A stretch of 64,000 nt of DNA from Deltaproteobacteria bacterium (GCA_018434685.1 JAHDOV010000006.1:1-64000); one strand, 5' to 3'. Positions 43,720 through 53,466 are shown, counted from the first letter of the stretch. Notes: generated by a model from the letters alone, not told the origin. Numbers and translations: made by a program.

Positions 43720-44385
43720 TGCATCGCTTCGGGCGTAGCCGAAGGCAATGCCTGCAGGCGGGCTTGTCCTCGGAGGAGGGCTTGTCCTCGGCGCGTCCTG
43801 CATCTTGTTGGGCGTAGTCGAAAACGAAGCCTGATGCCTCGGCTCTTGCTCCCAAGGTTCCGCCCTGCCTGGTTTTCTAAGTTCTTCCCCAGCGCCTAGT
43901 GCCCAGCGCCTAAAACATCTTGCTCCCCAAGTCCTGCTATTAGTTGTAGGTCATGGTTGCGAACCAGCCGAAGGCAGGTGAGCTACCTGACGATCTTTCT
44001 GTAAAACCATGTGTCGGGTAGCTCGTTGCGCTCGCAACCCGACCTACATTTGTGCGAGCAGGGGGGATGTTTCTCCTGGAGATTCTATTAGTTGTCGCCA
44101 TTTCCCGGCGGTGTGATCTCTCCACTGACCTGTTCAAAAGCCGCTCCTACACCTTATACCTTGAACCTTGGACCTTATACCTCATACCCAGGTTTTATCT
44201 TTTTTCACCGCGCCTAGCGCCCAGTGCCCAGCGCCTCTGACATCTTGCTCCCCAAGTCATGCTATTAGTTATTCTGGCTGCTGGATTCTGACTTCTGAAT
44301 TTTATCTTTCAAATTCGAAATCCGAAATTCGCAATTCGAATTATATTTCCCCCCTGCCTGAGATCTGAAACTATCCGGCTCGCTT
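43720..44385. repeat. Composite repeat block, mostly reverse orientation
   Basis: GGGCTTGTCCTCGG direct repeats (about 43760-43790), GCGCCTAGTGCCCAGCGCCT filler (about 43890), a GTAG palindrome with CTGCCGAAGGCAG (43946-43991), an inverse palindrome (44012-44045), more GCGCCTAGCGCCCAGTGCCC filler (about 44210), and an AATTCGAA tract with GACTTCTGAATTTT (44289-44355) nearly the same as the one inside the epoxide hydrolase gene end. No gene is supported. Confidence 0.75.
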
Positions 44386-44389
44386 CATA

Positions 44390-44884
44390 CTATTCCAACA
44401 ACGCCTCGAATCGCTGTTCGCAAACCTCGGTACCCCACCTGGCCCCTGTCAGTTGCTCAGTAAGCCTGAAGCCGGCCTTCTCGTAGAGATGCCTCGCAGC
44501 ATGAAGCCCTTCAAAGGTCCACAAATATACCTTCTTGTGCCCGATTTCTCTGCAGAAGTTCATGGCCGTATTGATGAGATTATTGCCGATGCCTTTCCCG
44601 CGCACGGCTTCTGATACGATAAAGTATCGAAGATGTGCGCCGGCATCGTCGGCGTGAAGTCCGTCAATGCTGATATGGCCTTCAATGCGGCCATTGAACG
44701 TGGCTGTCCAGAAACCGTCTCTTGCCTCGTCATACCGCAGGAGAAATGCCGAAAGGTCGGTGGCAACCTTTGCTTCGAAAAAAAGGCCGAACCCCCAATT
44801 GTAGTGGTAGTAGGCACCATTGAGCTCAGCAACCCGGCCTATAGAGCCGGGGACATACCCTTTCACAATCTCGACATCGGCCAT
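44390..44884 (-). CDS. GNAT family N-acetyltransferase
   Basis: A 164-residue acetyltransferase of the GNAT fold. It contains the acetyl-CoA-binding motif A RYFIVSEAVRGKGIGNNLI near 90-108 (R/QxxGxG/A as RGKGIG), followed by the motif B helix VYLWTFEGLHAARHLYEKAG with the usual ARHLYEKAGF. The start MADVEIVKGYVPGS at 44884 follows GGGAGGTTTGAT; the longer frame to 44977 lacks a site. The acceptor substrate is unknown. It is a single gene next to repeats. Confidence 0.92.
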   Translation of the reverse strand: MADVEIVKGYVPGSIGRVAELNGAYYHYNWGFGLFFEAKVATDLSAFLLRYDEARDGFWTATFNGRIEGHISIDGLHADDAGAHLRYFIVSEAVRGKGIGNNLINTAMNFCREIGHKKVYLWTFEGLHAARHLYEKAGFRLTEQLTGARWGTEVCEQRFEALLE

Positions 44885-45291
44885 ATCAAACCTCCCACAG
44901 GATATTTCCGGCGTGCTTTTAGCGCTAAGCCCAAATTGATCGGATTTCTTATACATGCACAAGCAATCTTTAGCCATCTATACTCTCTGTGATGCACATT
45001 ACGGAAGAGAGATGTATTTATAGCATCGGGGGAAACCCTTGCCAATGCCCTATAGCTATGGGTAATCTTAAAGAATGGAACCGCTCACTTTATTGCTGTA
45101 TCTGGGCCGAACTTCCTCTGCCTTCAAACTGCTGCAGCGAATAAAAACAACCCCGGGATCACCTTTGTCAACTTTTCACCAGCATCCTGTCCTTGCCCGA
45201 TTCGTATAACAAGGAGCATTGCGATTCCCCCTTGACTGAACTGATCCTGGTGAGTAGCTTTAATTATCAGCGAATCCCACTGGAGGTAGAG

Positions 45292-45411
45292 ATGAAAAAG
45301 CTTTTCATGCGAATTATTGTTGTCGGTATTCTGGCTGGCATTGGATACCTTGCTTGTAAGAAGTTTTGCAATAAGGACAATTGCTGTTGCAGTGGCAAAA
45401 AAGAGGCATAA
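45292..45411 (+). CDS. Membrane-anchored cysteine-rich microprotein
   Basis: A 39-residue protein beginning MKKLFMRIIVVGILAGIGYL. One membrane segment (about 4-20) is followed by a short outside or inside tail with the cysteine cluster CKKFCNKDNCCCSGKK, six or so cysteines, a possible metal or redox site. GGAGGTAGAG precedes the ATG. The next gene starts 2 bases after its stop, so they are co-translated or at least in one operon. It is not a family I can name. Confidence 0.7.
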   Translation: MKKLFMRIIVVGILAGIGYLACKKFCNKDNCCCSGKKEA

Positions 45412-45413
45412 CC

Positions 45414-45596
45414 ATGGCCATGAAGGTGGAGATCAAAGATAACAAGCTGTTCATTGAGATTGACCTGGAAAAACCAACCCGCTCATCGTCCGGCAAAACC
45501 CTGGTCGTTGCAAGTACGCATGGGAACATGGTTACCACTGCTCAGGTAGACGGTAAGCCTGTTACTGTCGGGTTGAACGCCTATATTAAACCATGA
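45414..45596 (+). CDS. Conserved 60-residue protein of unknown function
   Basis: A 60-residue protein beginning MAMKVEIKDNKLFIEIDLEK and continuing with SSSGKTLVVASTHGNMVT and a final VGLNAYIKP. This pattern (K/R-rich start, PTxSSSGKTLVVASTHGN) I have seen in other bacterial proteins of the same size, but no function is known to me. The alternating hydrophobic residues suggest a small beta-sheet fold. An AAGAGGCATAACC sequence precedes the start. It is in an operon with the cysteine-rich microprotein. Confidence 0.82.
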   Translation: MAMKVEIKDNKLFIEIDLEKPTRSSSGKTLVVASTHGNMVTTAQVDGKPVTVGLNAYIKP

Positions 45597-45767
45597 CAGG
45601 AAGCCGTGGCGGCCTCTGGCAGCGCTCATTCCGGGTTGGCTTTGATTTAGTTCATCCGGCTGATGCGCACTTCCTGAAAGCCGAATTTGCAGACCTCTGA
45701 CACTATGAAAGTTTACAATTTATTATGATGGGTATACTCTGGTTGTATTAGAAAAAGGAGAGACACA

Positions 45768-45881
45768 ATGGGAGACAAGGGAGGCAAGAAAGATAAGGAA
45801 AAGGGTCAGAAACAGAACGCCGAAAAACAGAAACAAAAGTCAAAAGACAAGTTTGATAAGCAGCCAAAGAGAAAGCCTTGA
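45768..45881 (+). CDS. Highly basic 37-residue protein
   Basis: A short frame below the usual length cutoff: MGDKGGKKDKEKGQKQNAEK followed by more K/Q residues and a stop after PKRKP. AAGGAG lies 7 bases before the ATG. It is almost entirely charged and polar, expected to be disordered, and could bind nucleic acid or ribosomes. No family can be named with certainty. Because of low complexity, translation should be considered likely rather than proven. Confidence 0.65.
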   Translation: MGDKGGKKDKEKGQKQNAEKQKQKSKDKFDKQPKRKP

Positions 45882-45899
45882 TAGAAATGACCTGACGCC

Positions 45900-46160
45900 G
45901 ATATTCTTGTCTCTGGTTTTTTTTCTGCCTGAGATCTCGGACCGCCCTGTCTGGTCGCAGCTGGAAGCCGCTCCTACAGCATTATCACCCATAGCCTCTG
46001 TAGGAGCCGGTTCAGCGGCGACCTGACCTCCTCACAAACTCCGGCCTGTGCCTGGTCGGGGCTGAAGCCGCTCCTACACCTTATACCTCATACCCAGGTT
46101 TTATCTTTTTCCCCAGCGCCTGGTGCCCAGCGCCCAGCGCCTCAAACATCTTGCACCCAA
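45900..46160. repeat. REP array and GCGCC filler
   Basis: GTAGGAGCCGGTTCAGCGGC at about 46001, flanked by inverse copies ending GCCGCTCCTAC at about 45977 and 46077, then GCGCCTGGTGCCCAGCGCCC filler at 46117-46142. This continues up to the carboxylase stop. Confidence 0.75.
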
Positions 46161-46167
46161 GATCGCC

Positions 46168-49100
46168 TTACCACGCATCGATGAACGGGCGCTTTCTGCC
46201 CGGTGCCTTCTCCTGTTTGGGCACCGACTTCAGTCCCTGCATGAGCCATCGTCTTGTGTCGCTGGGGTCGATCACGCCGTCGATCTCCAGGTAGGATGCC
46301 ATGTTGATGCCCTTGCCGTGCTCGTAGGCCATGGCCACTGCCGCCTGGAAGGTCTCTTCCCTCTTGGTCGGGTCCTCTATGGCTGCCAGTTCCCTGCGCA
46401 TGGCCAGGCGCACCGCGCCCTCAAGCCCCATTCCGCCGAATTCGCCGGTGGGCCAAGACACGGTGAAAAACGGCGCGTGGAAGTAGCCGCCCGCAATGCT
46501 CATGGCGCCCAGGCCGTAGCCCTTGCGCAGCACCACGGTGAACAGGGGTACGCTCAGGGCGGCCGTCACGACGAAGAGGCGGGAGATATGACGCACGAGC
46601 GCGGTCTTTTCCGCCTCGGGGCCAACCATGAAGCCGGGTGTGTCGCACAGGGAAACGATGGGCAGGTCGTATGCATCGCACAGCTGCATAAAGCGTGCGG
46701 CCTTGTCAGCTGCGTCGGCGTCGATGGCGCCTCCCAGGTGCCACGGATTGTTGGCCACGAGCCCCAGGGGCCGGCCCTCGATGCGTATGAGTGCCGTGAT
46801 GAATCCCACGCCGAATTCTTTTCGCAGCTCGAGCACGCTGCCGGTATCTGCCATGGCCTCGATGACCGTGCGGACGTCGTAGGCGCGCTTGCGGTTTTCC
46901 GGGATGAGCGAGCGGAGCCTGCGCTGGTCATCGCAGGTCCAGTTCTTTAATGTGCCCTGGAAGTAGGAGAGATACTTCCTGGCAGCCAAGACTGCCTCGG
47001 CCTCGTCAAAGACCCGGATGTCCACCACCCCGTTCGGTGACTGCACGTCGATGGGCCCGATCTCGTCCGGTGAGCAGACACCGAGTCCTCCGCCTTCTAT
47101 CATGGCGGGGCCGCCCATGCCGATATTGGAATATTCCGTGGCTATGATCACGTCGCTGCACCCGAGCAGGGCTGCGTTGCCCGCAAAGCAGCGGCCCGAA
47201 ACAATGCCCACCAGCGGTGCAACGCCGCTCATGGCCGCATAGGAATGGAAGCTTGCCAGATCGAGCCCGGCAACCCAGGGGATATCCGTGTCGCTGGGTC
47301 TTCCCCCGCCGCCCTCGGCAAAGAGCACGATGGGCATGCTCCACTGCCTGGCCAGGTGCAGCATCCGGTCGATCTTCTTGTGGTTCATGCCCCCCTGGGT
47401 GCCGGCAAAGACCGTGAAATCGTAGGCGAGCACCATGGCCCGGGCCTTCTCCTCGTCGAACAGAGAGCCGTTCACCGAGCCGACACCGGCGATAAGGCCG
47501 TCGGCAGGGCTCACCCTGATGAGGTCCGGCACCGAGAGCTTCCGGCGCTGGGCGGCCAGGGCCAGGGCCCCGTATTCGATGAAGCTGCCGGGGTCGAGGA
47601 GGTCGTCGATGTTCTCCCGGGCGGTGCGCTGCCCTGTCTTGCGGCGCTTCTCCACCGCATCGGGCCGTGCCGCATCCAGGGTTGCCTCGTGGCGTGCGCG
47701 CACCTCGGCCAGGTCGGCCCTGATCGCATCGAGGTCAAGGGTCTCCTCGGCCTCGGCGGCGAGTGTCTCGATGTCCTGAGGTTCCAGGTACACAAGGGCC
47801 TGTCCTTTTGCCACGGTATCGCCTGGGCTGACTGCCACCAGCCGGACAAGGCCTCCTGTCTGGGCCGTTACCTGGTGCTCCATCTTCATGGCCTCGAGAT
47901 AGACGAGCGCCTGACCGGCCTGCACGATATCGCCTTGAGCCACCTCGATGCCTATCACGCTGCCCGCCATCATTGAGGTAACCGCAACAACCCCCGGCAG
48001 GGCCATGGCCGCTGATGCGGCTGCATCGCAAGGGTCTGCCAGGGAAGGCTGCTCAAAGAAGAGCCTCTGATGGGTGCCGCCCGGTGCGGCAGCGAGGCTG
48101 GCCATGTTGTCTTCGATGAACCGGGTATATACCGTGTTCGCCGCAACATCGGGCATCTTGAGCAGATTCTGGAGCAGGCCGATATTGGTCTCCACTCCGT
48201 CCACTCGAAACTCGCACAGCCCGCGGTAGGCCTTTCGCACCACAGCAGCGTAGTCGGGCGAGGCGGAATAGGCGATGAGCTTGGCGAGCAGCGAGTCGAA
48301 ACCCGGGCTGGCCGCATAGCCGGCATACCCGAAGGTATCCACCCTCAGGCCGGGTCCTGACGGCGGCTCGAAGGTTGCAAGCCTCCCGCTCGAGGGAATG
48401 ACCTCTCCGCCTGCACCGAGGGATTCCATATTGATCCTGAGCTGGAGTGCATAGCCGCCCGGTTCGGGGATATCTTGCTGTGACAGGCCCAGCGATTCCA
48501 GGGAGCCACCCGCGGCAAGGCACAGCTGGATCTTCACGAGGTCGAGCCCTGTTACCTCCTTGGTGACCGTGTGCTCGACCTGCAGGCGCGGGTTGACCTC
48601 CATGAAGGCGAAGCGGGTGTGATTGCCGGGCACGGATGCATCCACCAGGAATTCGAAGGTGCCCAGGCCCTGGTAGTTCACGGCCTTGGCAAGCCGAACG
48701 GCCGCATCGAGGAGCTCTGACCTCAGGCCAGGGGCGAGCGAGGGGCTCGGAGCTGCCTCCACGAGCTTCTGATGGCGCCGCTGGAGCGAGCACTCGCGTT
48801 CCCACAGGTGGCTCACGCCTCCGCTGCCGTCACCAACGATCTGCACCTCGATATGCCGTGCCCTGTGCAGCAGCTCTTCGGCATAGACATCGGCAGTGCC
48901 GAAGGCGGCTCGTGCCTCTGAGGCACAGCGGGCATATTCCTTTTCGATGTCTTCCCTGTGGTGGACACTGCGCATCCCGCGGCCTCCGCCGCCTGAGACT
49001 GCCTTGATCATGATGTGCGCATCGCTGCCGAGCGAAGCGTAAAATTCCTTTACCTCGCCAAGGGAGGCTGCCGTGCGTGTACCCGGCAGCACTGCTATGC

Positions 49101-49479
49101 CGTGCTGCTCGGCAAGGGCCCGTGCCCGTGCCTTGTCTCCGAAGAGCTCCAGCACATGAGCGTCCGGACCGATGAAGCAGAGGCCTTCCTTGGCGCACCG
49201 GCGGGCAAATGCCGCATTCTCGCTCAGGAATCCATAGCCCGGGTGCACGGCATCACACTCGGAGGTCTTTGCCGCGGCAACGATCCGGTCGATGTCCAGG
49301 TAGGCGGCAGCACCCCGGCCGCTGATCGGCACGCTATGATCTGCCCTGCGGGTATGGAGCGAGGTGTCGTCATCCTCGGAGTATATCGAGACGGTTTCGA
49401 TGCCCAGTTCGGCTGCTGCCCGCGCAATGCGCACAGCGATCTCGCCCCGGTTTGCAATAAGCAGTTTCCTGATGTTCAT
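46168..49479 (-). CDS. Single-chain biotin-dependent acyl-CoA carboxylase
   Basis: A 1103-residue enzyme with all functions in one chain. The biotin carboxylase domain (1-450) starts MNIRKLLIANRGEIAVRIAR and has the ATP-grasp glycine loop KAVSGGGGRGMRSV near 160 and FMEVNPRLQVEHTVTKEVTG near 285. A biotinyl domain follows, with the biotinylated Lys532 in YLEAMKMEHQV. The rest (about 600-1103) is a carboxyltransferase pair with GGGRPSDTDIPWVAG near 725 and a FGGMGLEGAVRLAMRRELA segment near 1025. The order BC-BCCP-CT in one chain is that of long-chain acyl-CoA carboxylases. The carboxylated acyl-CoA is unknown. The ATG follows GGGAGGGCACTGCAT. It appears to be monocistronic. Confidence 0.93.
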   Translation of the reverse strand: MNIRKLLIANRGEIAVRIARAAAELGIETVSIYSEDDDTSLHTRRADHSVPISGRGAAAYLDIDRIVAAAKTSECDAVHPGYGFLSENAAFARRCAKEGLCFIGPDAHVLELFGDKARARALAEQHGIAVLPGTRTAASLGEVKEFYASLGSDAHIMIKAVSGGGGRGMRSVHHREDIEKEYARCASEARAAFGTADVYAEELLHRARHIEVQIVGDGSGGVSHLWERECSLQRRHQKLVEAAPSPSLAPGLRSELLDAAVRLAKAVNYQGLGTFEFLVDASVPGNHTRFAFMEVNPRLQVEHTVTKEVTGLDLVKIQLCLAAGGSLESLGLSQQDIPEPGGYALQLRINMESLGAGGEVIPSSGRLATFEPPSGPGLRVDTFGYAGYAASPGFDSLLAKLIAYSASPDYAAVVRKAYRGLCEFRVDGVETNIGLLQNLLKMPDVAANTVYTRFIEDNMASLAAAPGGTHQRLFFEQPSLADPCDAAASAAMALPGVVAVTSMMAGSVIGIEVAQGDIVQAGQALVYLEAMKMEHQVTAQTGGLVRLVAVSPGDTVAKGQALVYLEPQDIETLAAEAEETLDLDAIRADLAEVRARHEATLDAARPDAVEKRRKTGQRTARENIDDLLDPGSFIEYGALALAAQRRKLSVPDLIRVSPADGLIAGVGSVNGSLFDEEKARAMVLAYDFTVFAGTQGGMNHKKIDRMLHLARQWSMPIVLFAEGGGGRPSDTDIPWVAGLDLASFHSYAAMSGVAPLVGIVSGRCFAGNAALLGCSDVIIATEYSNIGMGGPAMIEGGGLGVCSPDEIGPIDVQSPNGVVDIRVFDEAEAVLAARKYLSYFQGTLKNWTCDDQRRLRSLIPENRKRAYDVRTVIEAMADTGSVLELRKEFGVGFITALIRIEGRPLGLVANNPWHLGGAIDADAADKAARFMQLCDAYDLPIVSLCDTPGFMVGPEAEKTALVRHISRLFVVTAALSVPLFTVVLRKGYGLGAMSIAGGYFHAPFFTVSWPTGEFGGMGLEGAVRLAMRRELAAIEDPTKREETFQAAVAMAYEHGKGINMASYLEIDGVIDPSDTRRWLMQGLKSVPKQEKAPGRKRPFIDAW

Positions 49480-49736
49480 ATGCAGTGCCCTCCCAGAATG
49501 ATCTGTGTGCGGAACAGGAGCCCGGTCTGTCGGTGCTCACACGCTTTCATTGATGCCCCCCACCAAAAATCCAAGTCATAATGCAAGCCCTTGCCTGTCT
49601 CTTAAGCGACTGAAAACAGAGCACTGCTTTTTTACCAGAGAACTCGATCTATTGAAAGGATTTGTCTGGAATCAGGGATACCATTATTGGGATAAAAAGG
49701 TGCTTTCAGGCTTTAAAGATGGATAGGCTAAAGGTG

Positions 49737-49880
49737 ACCTGAAAGAAATGCCCTTGGGGTGTTGTTGTATCAGGCTGTCAGGCTGTAGACTGTTAGGTCT
49801 ATGATCACTGCCAGGCCCCTTTATTCTATCTCACTCTTTTTCTTATCCTTTACTGACATTCTAAAAGCCTTCAGCCCATC
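49737..49880 (+). repeat. CCTGAAAGAAATGCCC repeat family, degraded copy
   Basis: Begins GACCTGAAAGAAATGCCCTT, then CTGTTAGGTCTATGATCACT and TCTAAAAGCCTTCAGCCC. Similar to 29621-29777 and 54680-54835. The rest of 49480-49937 has no recognised gene. Confidence 0.7.
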
Positions 49881-49937
49881 CACCTGGTTAGGTGCAAAGG
49901 AACTTCCGAAGAAGTTCCTTTTTGATTGTTTTGATGG

Positions 49938-51176
49938 TTACGCCTGCAGCGATTTGATAACCGCCATGCAATCTTTTTTGCTCATGAGCTTCGGAACGGG
50001 GTACAGGGGGTGGCATTCACTCAGTGCATGTTCCGCAATGGTCGGGATGTCTTCATCCTTGATGCAGTCAAACCCTCTCGGAATGTTCAACCTGCTGTTG
50101 AGGGCCTTGAGGGCCTCGATAAAAGCTCTGGCCTTTTCAGCCTGGCTCATGCCGAACCTGGCAACGCCTGCAACCTCCGCAAGCTCAGCCAGGGGTTTGT
50201 GCGCTGCTTTGCCGTACCACTCGAGGATATACGGCATGATAACCGACATTGCCAGACCGTGAGGAACACCGTACATGGCGCCGAGTTTATGGCCGATCCC
50301 GTGAACATACCCGACGCAGCCGCGGGTGAATGAGAATCCCGCATAATACGATGCAAGGAGCATCTGCCCGCGGGTCTCGAGGTCTATGCCGTCGTTGTAG
50401 ACCTTCTCGATGTTCCTGAAGATCATCTCAACTGCCATAACAGCCTTCATTCGTGTATCTGCATTGTTATAGTTGAATTTCCCGATATAGGACTCAACCG
50501 CATGGGTCAGGGCGTCGATACCGGTCGTTGCGGTTATGTGAGGCGGAAGGCCGACGGTCAGTGACGGGTCAAGAACCGCGTATCTCGGACGGAGAACCGG
50601 GTCGTTGATCGGAAACTTTTCATGCGTGTGCGGGTTCGAAACCACTGCTGTCACGGTGGTTTCGGAACCTGTACCCGCGGTTGTCGGAACTGCGAAAAGA
50701 GGGGGCGGCAGAAGCGACCCCATTTTCAGCGAGGGCATCATCACCTTGAACAACCCCTTCATCCGGGAAATCGGACGGTTTGGCCTGGCAACCCGTGCGC
50801 CGGTGGCTTTTGCGCAATCCATGGGTGAACCCCCGCCGAAACCTATGATGGCCTGGCACTTGTTTTCTTTGTAGATCTTGTATGATGCATCGATGTTTTC
50901 GATGGTAGGGTTGGGTTGAACCTGGTCATAGAGTGAATACCTGATGCCTGCTGAACCGAGCGCCTCAAAGAGAGGATCGAGCAGGCGAAGACCCATGAGA
51001 CCGGGGTCGGTGACGACCAGGACGTTTGTGAATCCTTTTTTCTTAATAACCGCTGCAAGTTTTTTTATGCTGTCCGTGCCGTCGATGATCTCGGGCTCAA
51101 TCCAGGGAAGAAAATTCATTCCCAAACCCATACCAAACTGATACGTACGATAATACGCTTTCTTTAATGCCCACAT
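49938..51176 (-). CDS. Iron-containing alcohol dehydrogenase
   Basis: A 412-residue iron-dependent alcohol dehydrogenase. NAD site GFGGGSPMDCAKATGARVAR near 113; PTTAGTGSETTVTAVVSN near 165; the metal-site histidines in YVHGIGHKLGAMYGVPHGLA near 285-300 (HxxxH plus H). It is longer than the enzyme at 1292-2446, with an extension at its N-terminus (KAYYRTYQFGMGLGMNFL). It probably acts on a short alcohol or diol with NAD(P)H; the substrate is not visible. The start has GGAGGGTATTAT in front of it. It lies downstream of the carboxylase on the opposite side of repeat DNA, without operon partners. Confidence 0.9.
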   Translation of the reverse strand: MWALKKAYYRTYQFGMGLGMNFLPWIEPEIIDGTDSIKKLAAVIKKKGFTNVLVVTDPGLMGLRLLDPLFEALGSAGIRYSLYDQVQPNPTIENIDASYKIYKENKCQAIIGFGGGSPMDCAKATGARVARPNRPISRMKGLFKVMMPSLKMGSLLPPPLFAVPTTAGTGSETTVTAVVSNPHTHEKFPINDPVLRPRYAVLDPSLTVGLPPHITATTGIDALTHAVESYIGKFNYNNADTRMKAVMAVEMIFRNIEKVYNDGIDLETRGQMLLASYYAGFSFTRGCVGYVHGIGHKLGAMYGVPHGLAMSVIMPYILEWYGKAAHKPLAELAEVAGVARFGMSQAEKARAFIEALKALNSRLNIPRGFDCIKDEDIPTIAEHALSECHPLYPVPKLMSKKDCMAVIKSLQA

Positions 51177-51289
51177 AATAATACCCTCCGATATGTAATT
51201 TCATGTATGTTTTTAACACAATACAACGTTTATGATCATTACGCAATGCCCATATCTCAATGTATAGTAATTCAGGATATAGGTGCCTG

Positions 51290-51525
51290 GAAAACGCCCT
51301 TGGGTGATGTAGGCTGTTAGACTATAGACTGTAATCTGTTGGGTTGTTAGGTCTCTGATCATTACCAAATCCCCACCTTCTGTCTCCCGGCTTTTAGTTT
51401 TTCCTAAAAGCCTGAATCCCTACAGTCTAATAGCCTGTCTTCATAATGGCCTAGGCAACGGTCCAGCGCCCGGCTGTAGGTCATGGTTGTGAATCTGCCG
51501 AAGGCAGGTGAACTGCCTGACAAGA
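51290..51525. repeat. Degraded repeat copies and GTAG palindrome
   Basis: ACGCCCTTGGGTGATGTAGG with TGTTAGGTCTCTGATCATTA (a diverged copy of the CCTGAAAGAAATGCCC family) at 51295-51440, then a GTAG element with CTGCCGAAGGCAG at 51476-51522. No gene between 51177 and 51686. Confidence 0.65.
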
Positions 51526-51604
51526 TCTGCAGTGATCTCTGGCTTGTTAAAGAATAAAGATTCGACCTCAGGACCCTACGCAGCATTCATCAGTTGTTTG
51601 GAAC

Positions 51605-51637
51605 AAAAGAGGGAGGGCCGTTTGGGACCCTCCCTCC
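51605..51637 (-). terminator. Rho-independent terminator
   Basis: On the minus strand GAGGGAGGG pairs with CCCTCCCTC (9 bp perfect) with an 10-base loop, followed by TTTT. It serves the pectinacetylesterase-like gene. Confidence 0.85.
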
Positions 51638-51686
51638 GTTATCACTGCTTTTGACAATTTTCACCGTGACAATTTTAACGCATCAT

Positions 51687-52814
51687 TCAGGGAAGACAGT
51701 CTTCGCACTCCAGGTTTTCCCATTTGTTGGGGGTGTTAATCATTGCCTTGATCCAATCGGTGAAAAGCACGCTTCCTGCTGACTCCTCTGTATAAAATTC
51801 AGGGGACATCATAATCGTATGCTCTGTTCCTGCAGCGATGTAATAACGGTAGTTGGGTGCTGCCGCTGCTGTACCATAGGCATAGTCTAACATAGTAAAA
51901 TGCCACAATCCCATCAATTCAGGCGTAATAATGTTCCATACATACGGATTGTTTATGTTTATCATTACATTTAAGAAGAAGGTCTGTGTTCCATCATAGG
52001 CGGTTGTGTACTGGGCCAGACGGCTCCATGGATATTCTGCGGCAATAGCTGTGTATACCACAGGCATGGTCATGGATGGATTATAACCTCCCGGGAAAAT
52101 CCAGTCCGGGATCTGAACATTCCAGTTAGAGATGCCTTCAGTTGGGAACGTTCCTCCCAGGACACCATTGCCGGCGTCACCCAGAAGATAGACACTGGAC
52201 CATTTGAAAGCCTCTTTGATATATGGAAAAGCAATGGTTGCGCCATAGCTTCCGGCACTGGAACCTGTAACGAATATTTTCCCCGGGTAATTGGTGTTAT
52301 TTTCTAAATATTCTAATACGGCCTGAAAATTGACAAAACCTCGGTGTTTAATTTCATAACCAGAGTAGTTCGCATCATTGGCTCCCCAGAACAGGTCGCC
52401 GGTGCAGTAGGGAATATACACGAACCCCCAGTCTTTAAATGGGTTCTCCTTCTCTGTCTGGTCGAATAGTCCATACCCTGCCATGTTGTCGGAAAACATC
52501 CATAATTCTTCAGACTGGTACCGGGTATATGTGGGAGCAGCCACACAGTTCATAAAATCCCAGCATGCGCCGCCGCCCTGGAAAAAAACGACAATGTTGT
52601 TTCTTTTTCCGCCTTTTACAAAGAAAGTAAATTCGCTATCCGGAGTGCCGGGAGCACACGAGCACGAAGGTTCTAAGTTGTTATATGTAAATCCATAATC
52701 TGCGGGATTTATCTCCGTCCATTCATCGGGCAGGCCACTTGCCACGGTGGTAAAGGCGATGAACAGCGAAGATAAGGTTAAAATACCAATCTTTAACAAT
52801 CTTAATTTACTCAT
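51687..52814 (-). CDS. Secreted pectinacetylesterase-like hydrolase
   Basis: A 375-residue exported protein with a signal peptide of about 26 residues (SLFIAFTTVASG). The mature part is of the pectinacetylesterase/Notum fold: FFQGGGACWDFMNCVAAPTY near 78 (oxyanion region), YIPYCTGDLFWG near 130, the nucleophile elbow VTGSSAGSYGATIAFP near 180, then DAGNGVLGG near 215 and a late His in AAGTEHTIMMS near 335. Members deacetylate polysaccharides or act on other esters, such as depolymerase-like activity; substrate unknown. CGAGGAGGTGAAAA precedes the ATG. It is a single gene with its own terminator. Confidence 0.85.
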   Translation of the reverse strand: MSKLRLLKIGILTLSSLFIAFTTVASGLPDEWTEINPADYGFTYNNLEPSCSCAPGTPDSEFTFFVKGGKRNNIVVFFQGGGACWDFMNCVAAPTYTRYQSEELWMFSDNMAGYGLFDQTEKENPFKDWGFVYIPYCTGDLFWGANDANYSGYEIKHRGFVNFQAVLEYLENNTNYPGKIFVTGSSAGSYGATIAFPYIKEAFKWSSVYLLGDAGNGVLGGTFPTEGISNWNVQIPDWIFPGGYNPSMTMPVVYTAIAAEYPWSRLAQYTTAYDGTQTFFLNVMININNPYVWNIITPELMGLWHFTMLDYAYGTAAAAPNYRYYIAAGTEHTIMMSPEFYTEESAGSVLFTDWIKAMINTPNKWENLECEDCLP

Positions 52815-53273
52815 TTTTCACCTCCTCGGGTTCTTATACTATTTGGAATTACCCTTAAGAAACAAAGACGGATTTTACAGGCTCAACCCCCTCCAACGAC
52901 ATAATATATTACCTCTGACTCGCGAGGATCATCGTGGTGTACGGTCAATCAAAAATAACAAGTTAATCAAGTAACATTCAATGGCATCTTCATAAACTAC
53001 TGTGCACGATAATTTGATGTAAGAAAAAAATATTGTTGCGGATACAAAAGTCAATAGATCTTACTAAAATGATTAGTTTTTATAGATTTCAGAGCATAAC
53101 TTGCATGCCATGATCGCTATTCTGTGATTGAGGCCTGGTTCGCATAGATCTCATTTTATAATGTTCATAATTACGATTTTAAGTGAAGTCTCCTGGCACC
53201 TTTTTCTCGATCTCTGCAATTCGAAATTCGAAAATTTTTCTCGTCCTATCTCCGGTCGTCAGACATTCTTCAT

Positions 53274-53376
53274 AGAGCCTTCATTTTGGGGTCAGAATGG
53301 GCACTCTAAGCCTGTAAAAAGGGCTGTTTTTGATCAATTAACCAGATATCTTATATGGTTGTCTTGGTTCGACCCG
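53274..53376. mobile_element. GGGGTC/GACCC element, copy 1 (MITE-like)
   Basis: 89 bp from GGGGTCAGAATGGGCACTC (53288) to TTGGTTCGACCCG (53376). The ends are short inverted repeats, GGGGTC and GACCC; a TCATTTT flank precedes both copies. The inside has a palindrome around ACCAGATATCTTATATGGT. A second copy lies at 55958-56060. There is no coding capacity, so it would depend on a transposase in trans, possibly of REP-associated (Y1/RAYT) type. Confidence 0.75.
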
Positions 53377-53466
53377 GATAACTCTGGAAAAACGGTGAAC
53401 TTGACTTCTCTGATAAGGTATGCCTTGATTTCACATGATACTATGCAATCAAGTAAGGAGGGTGCC

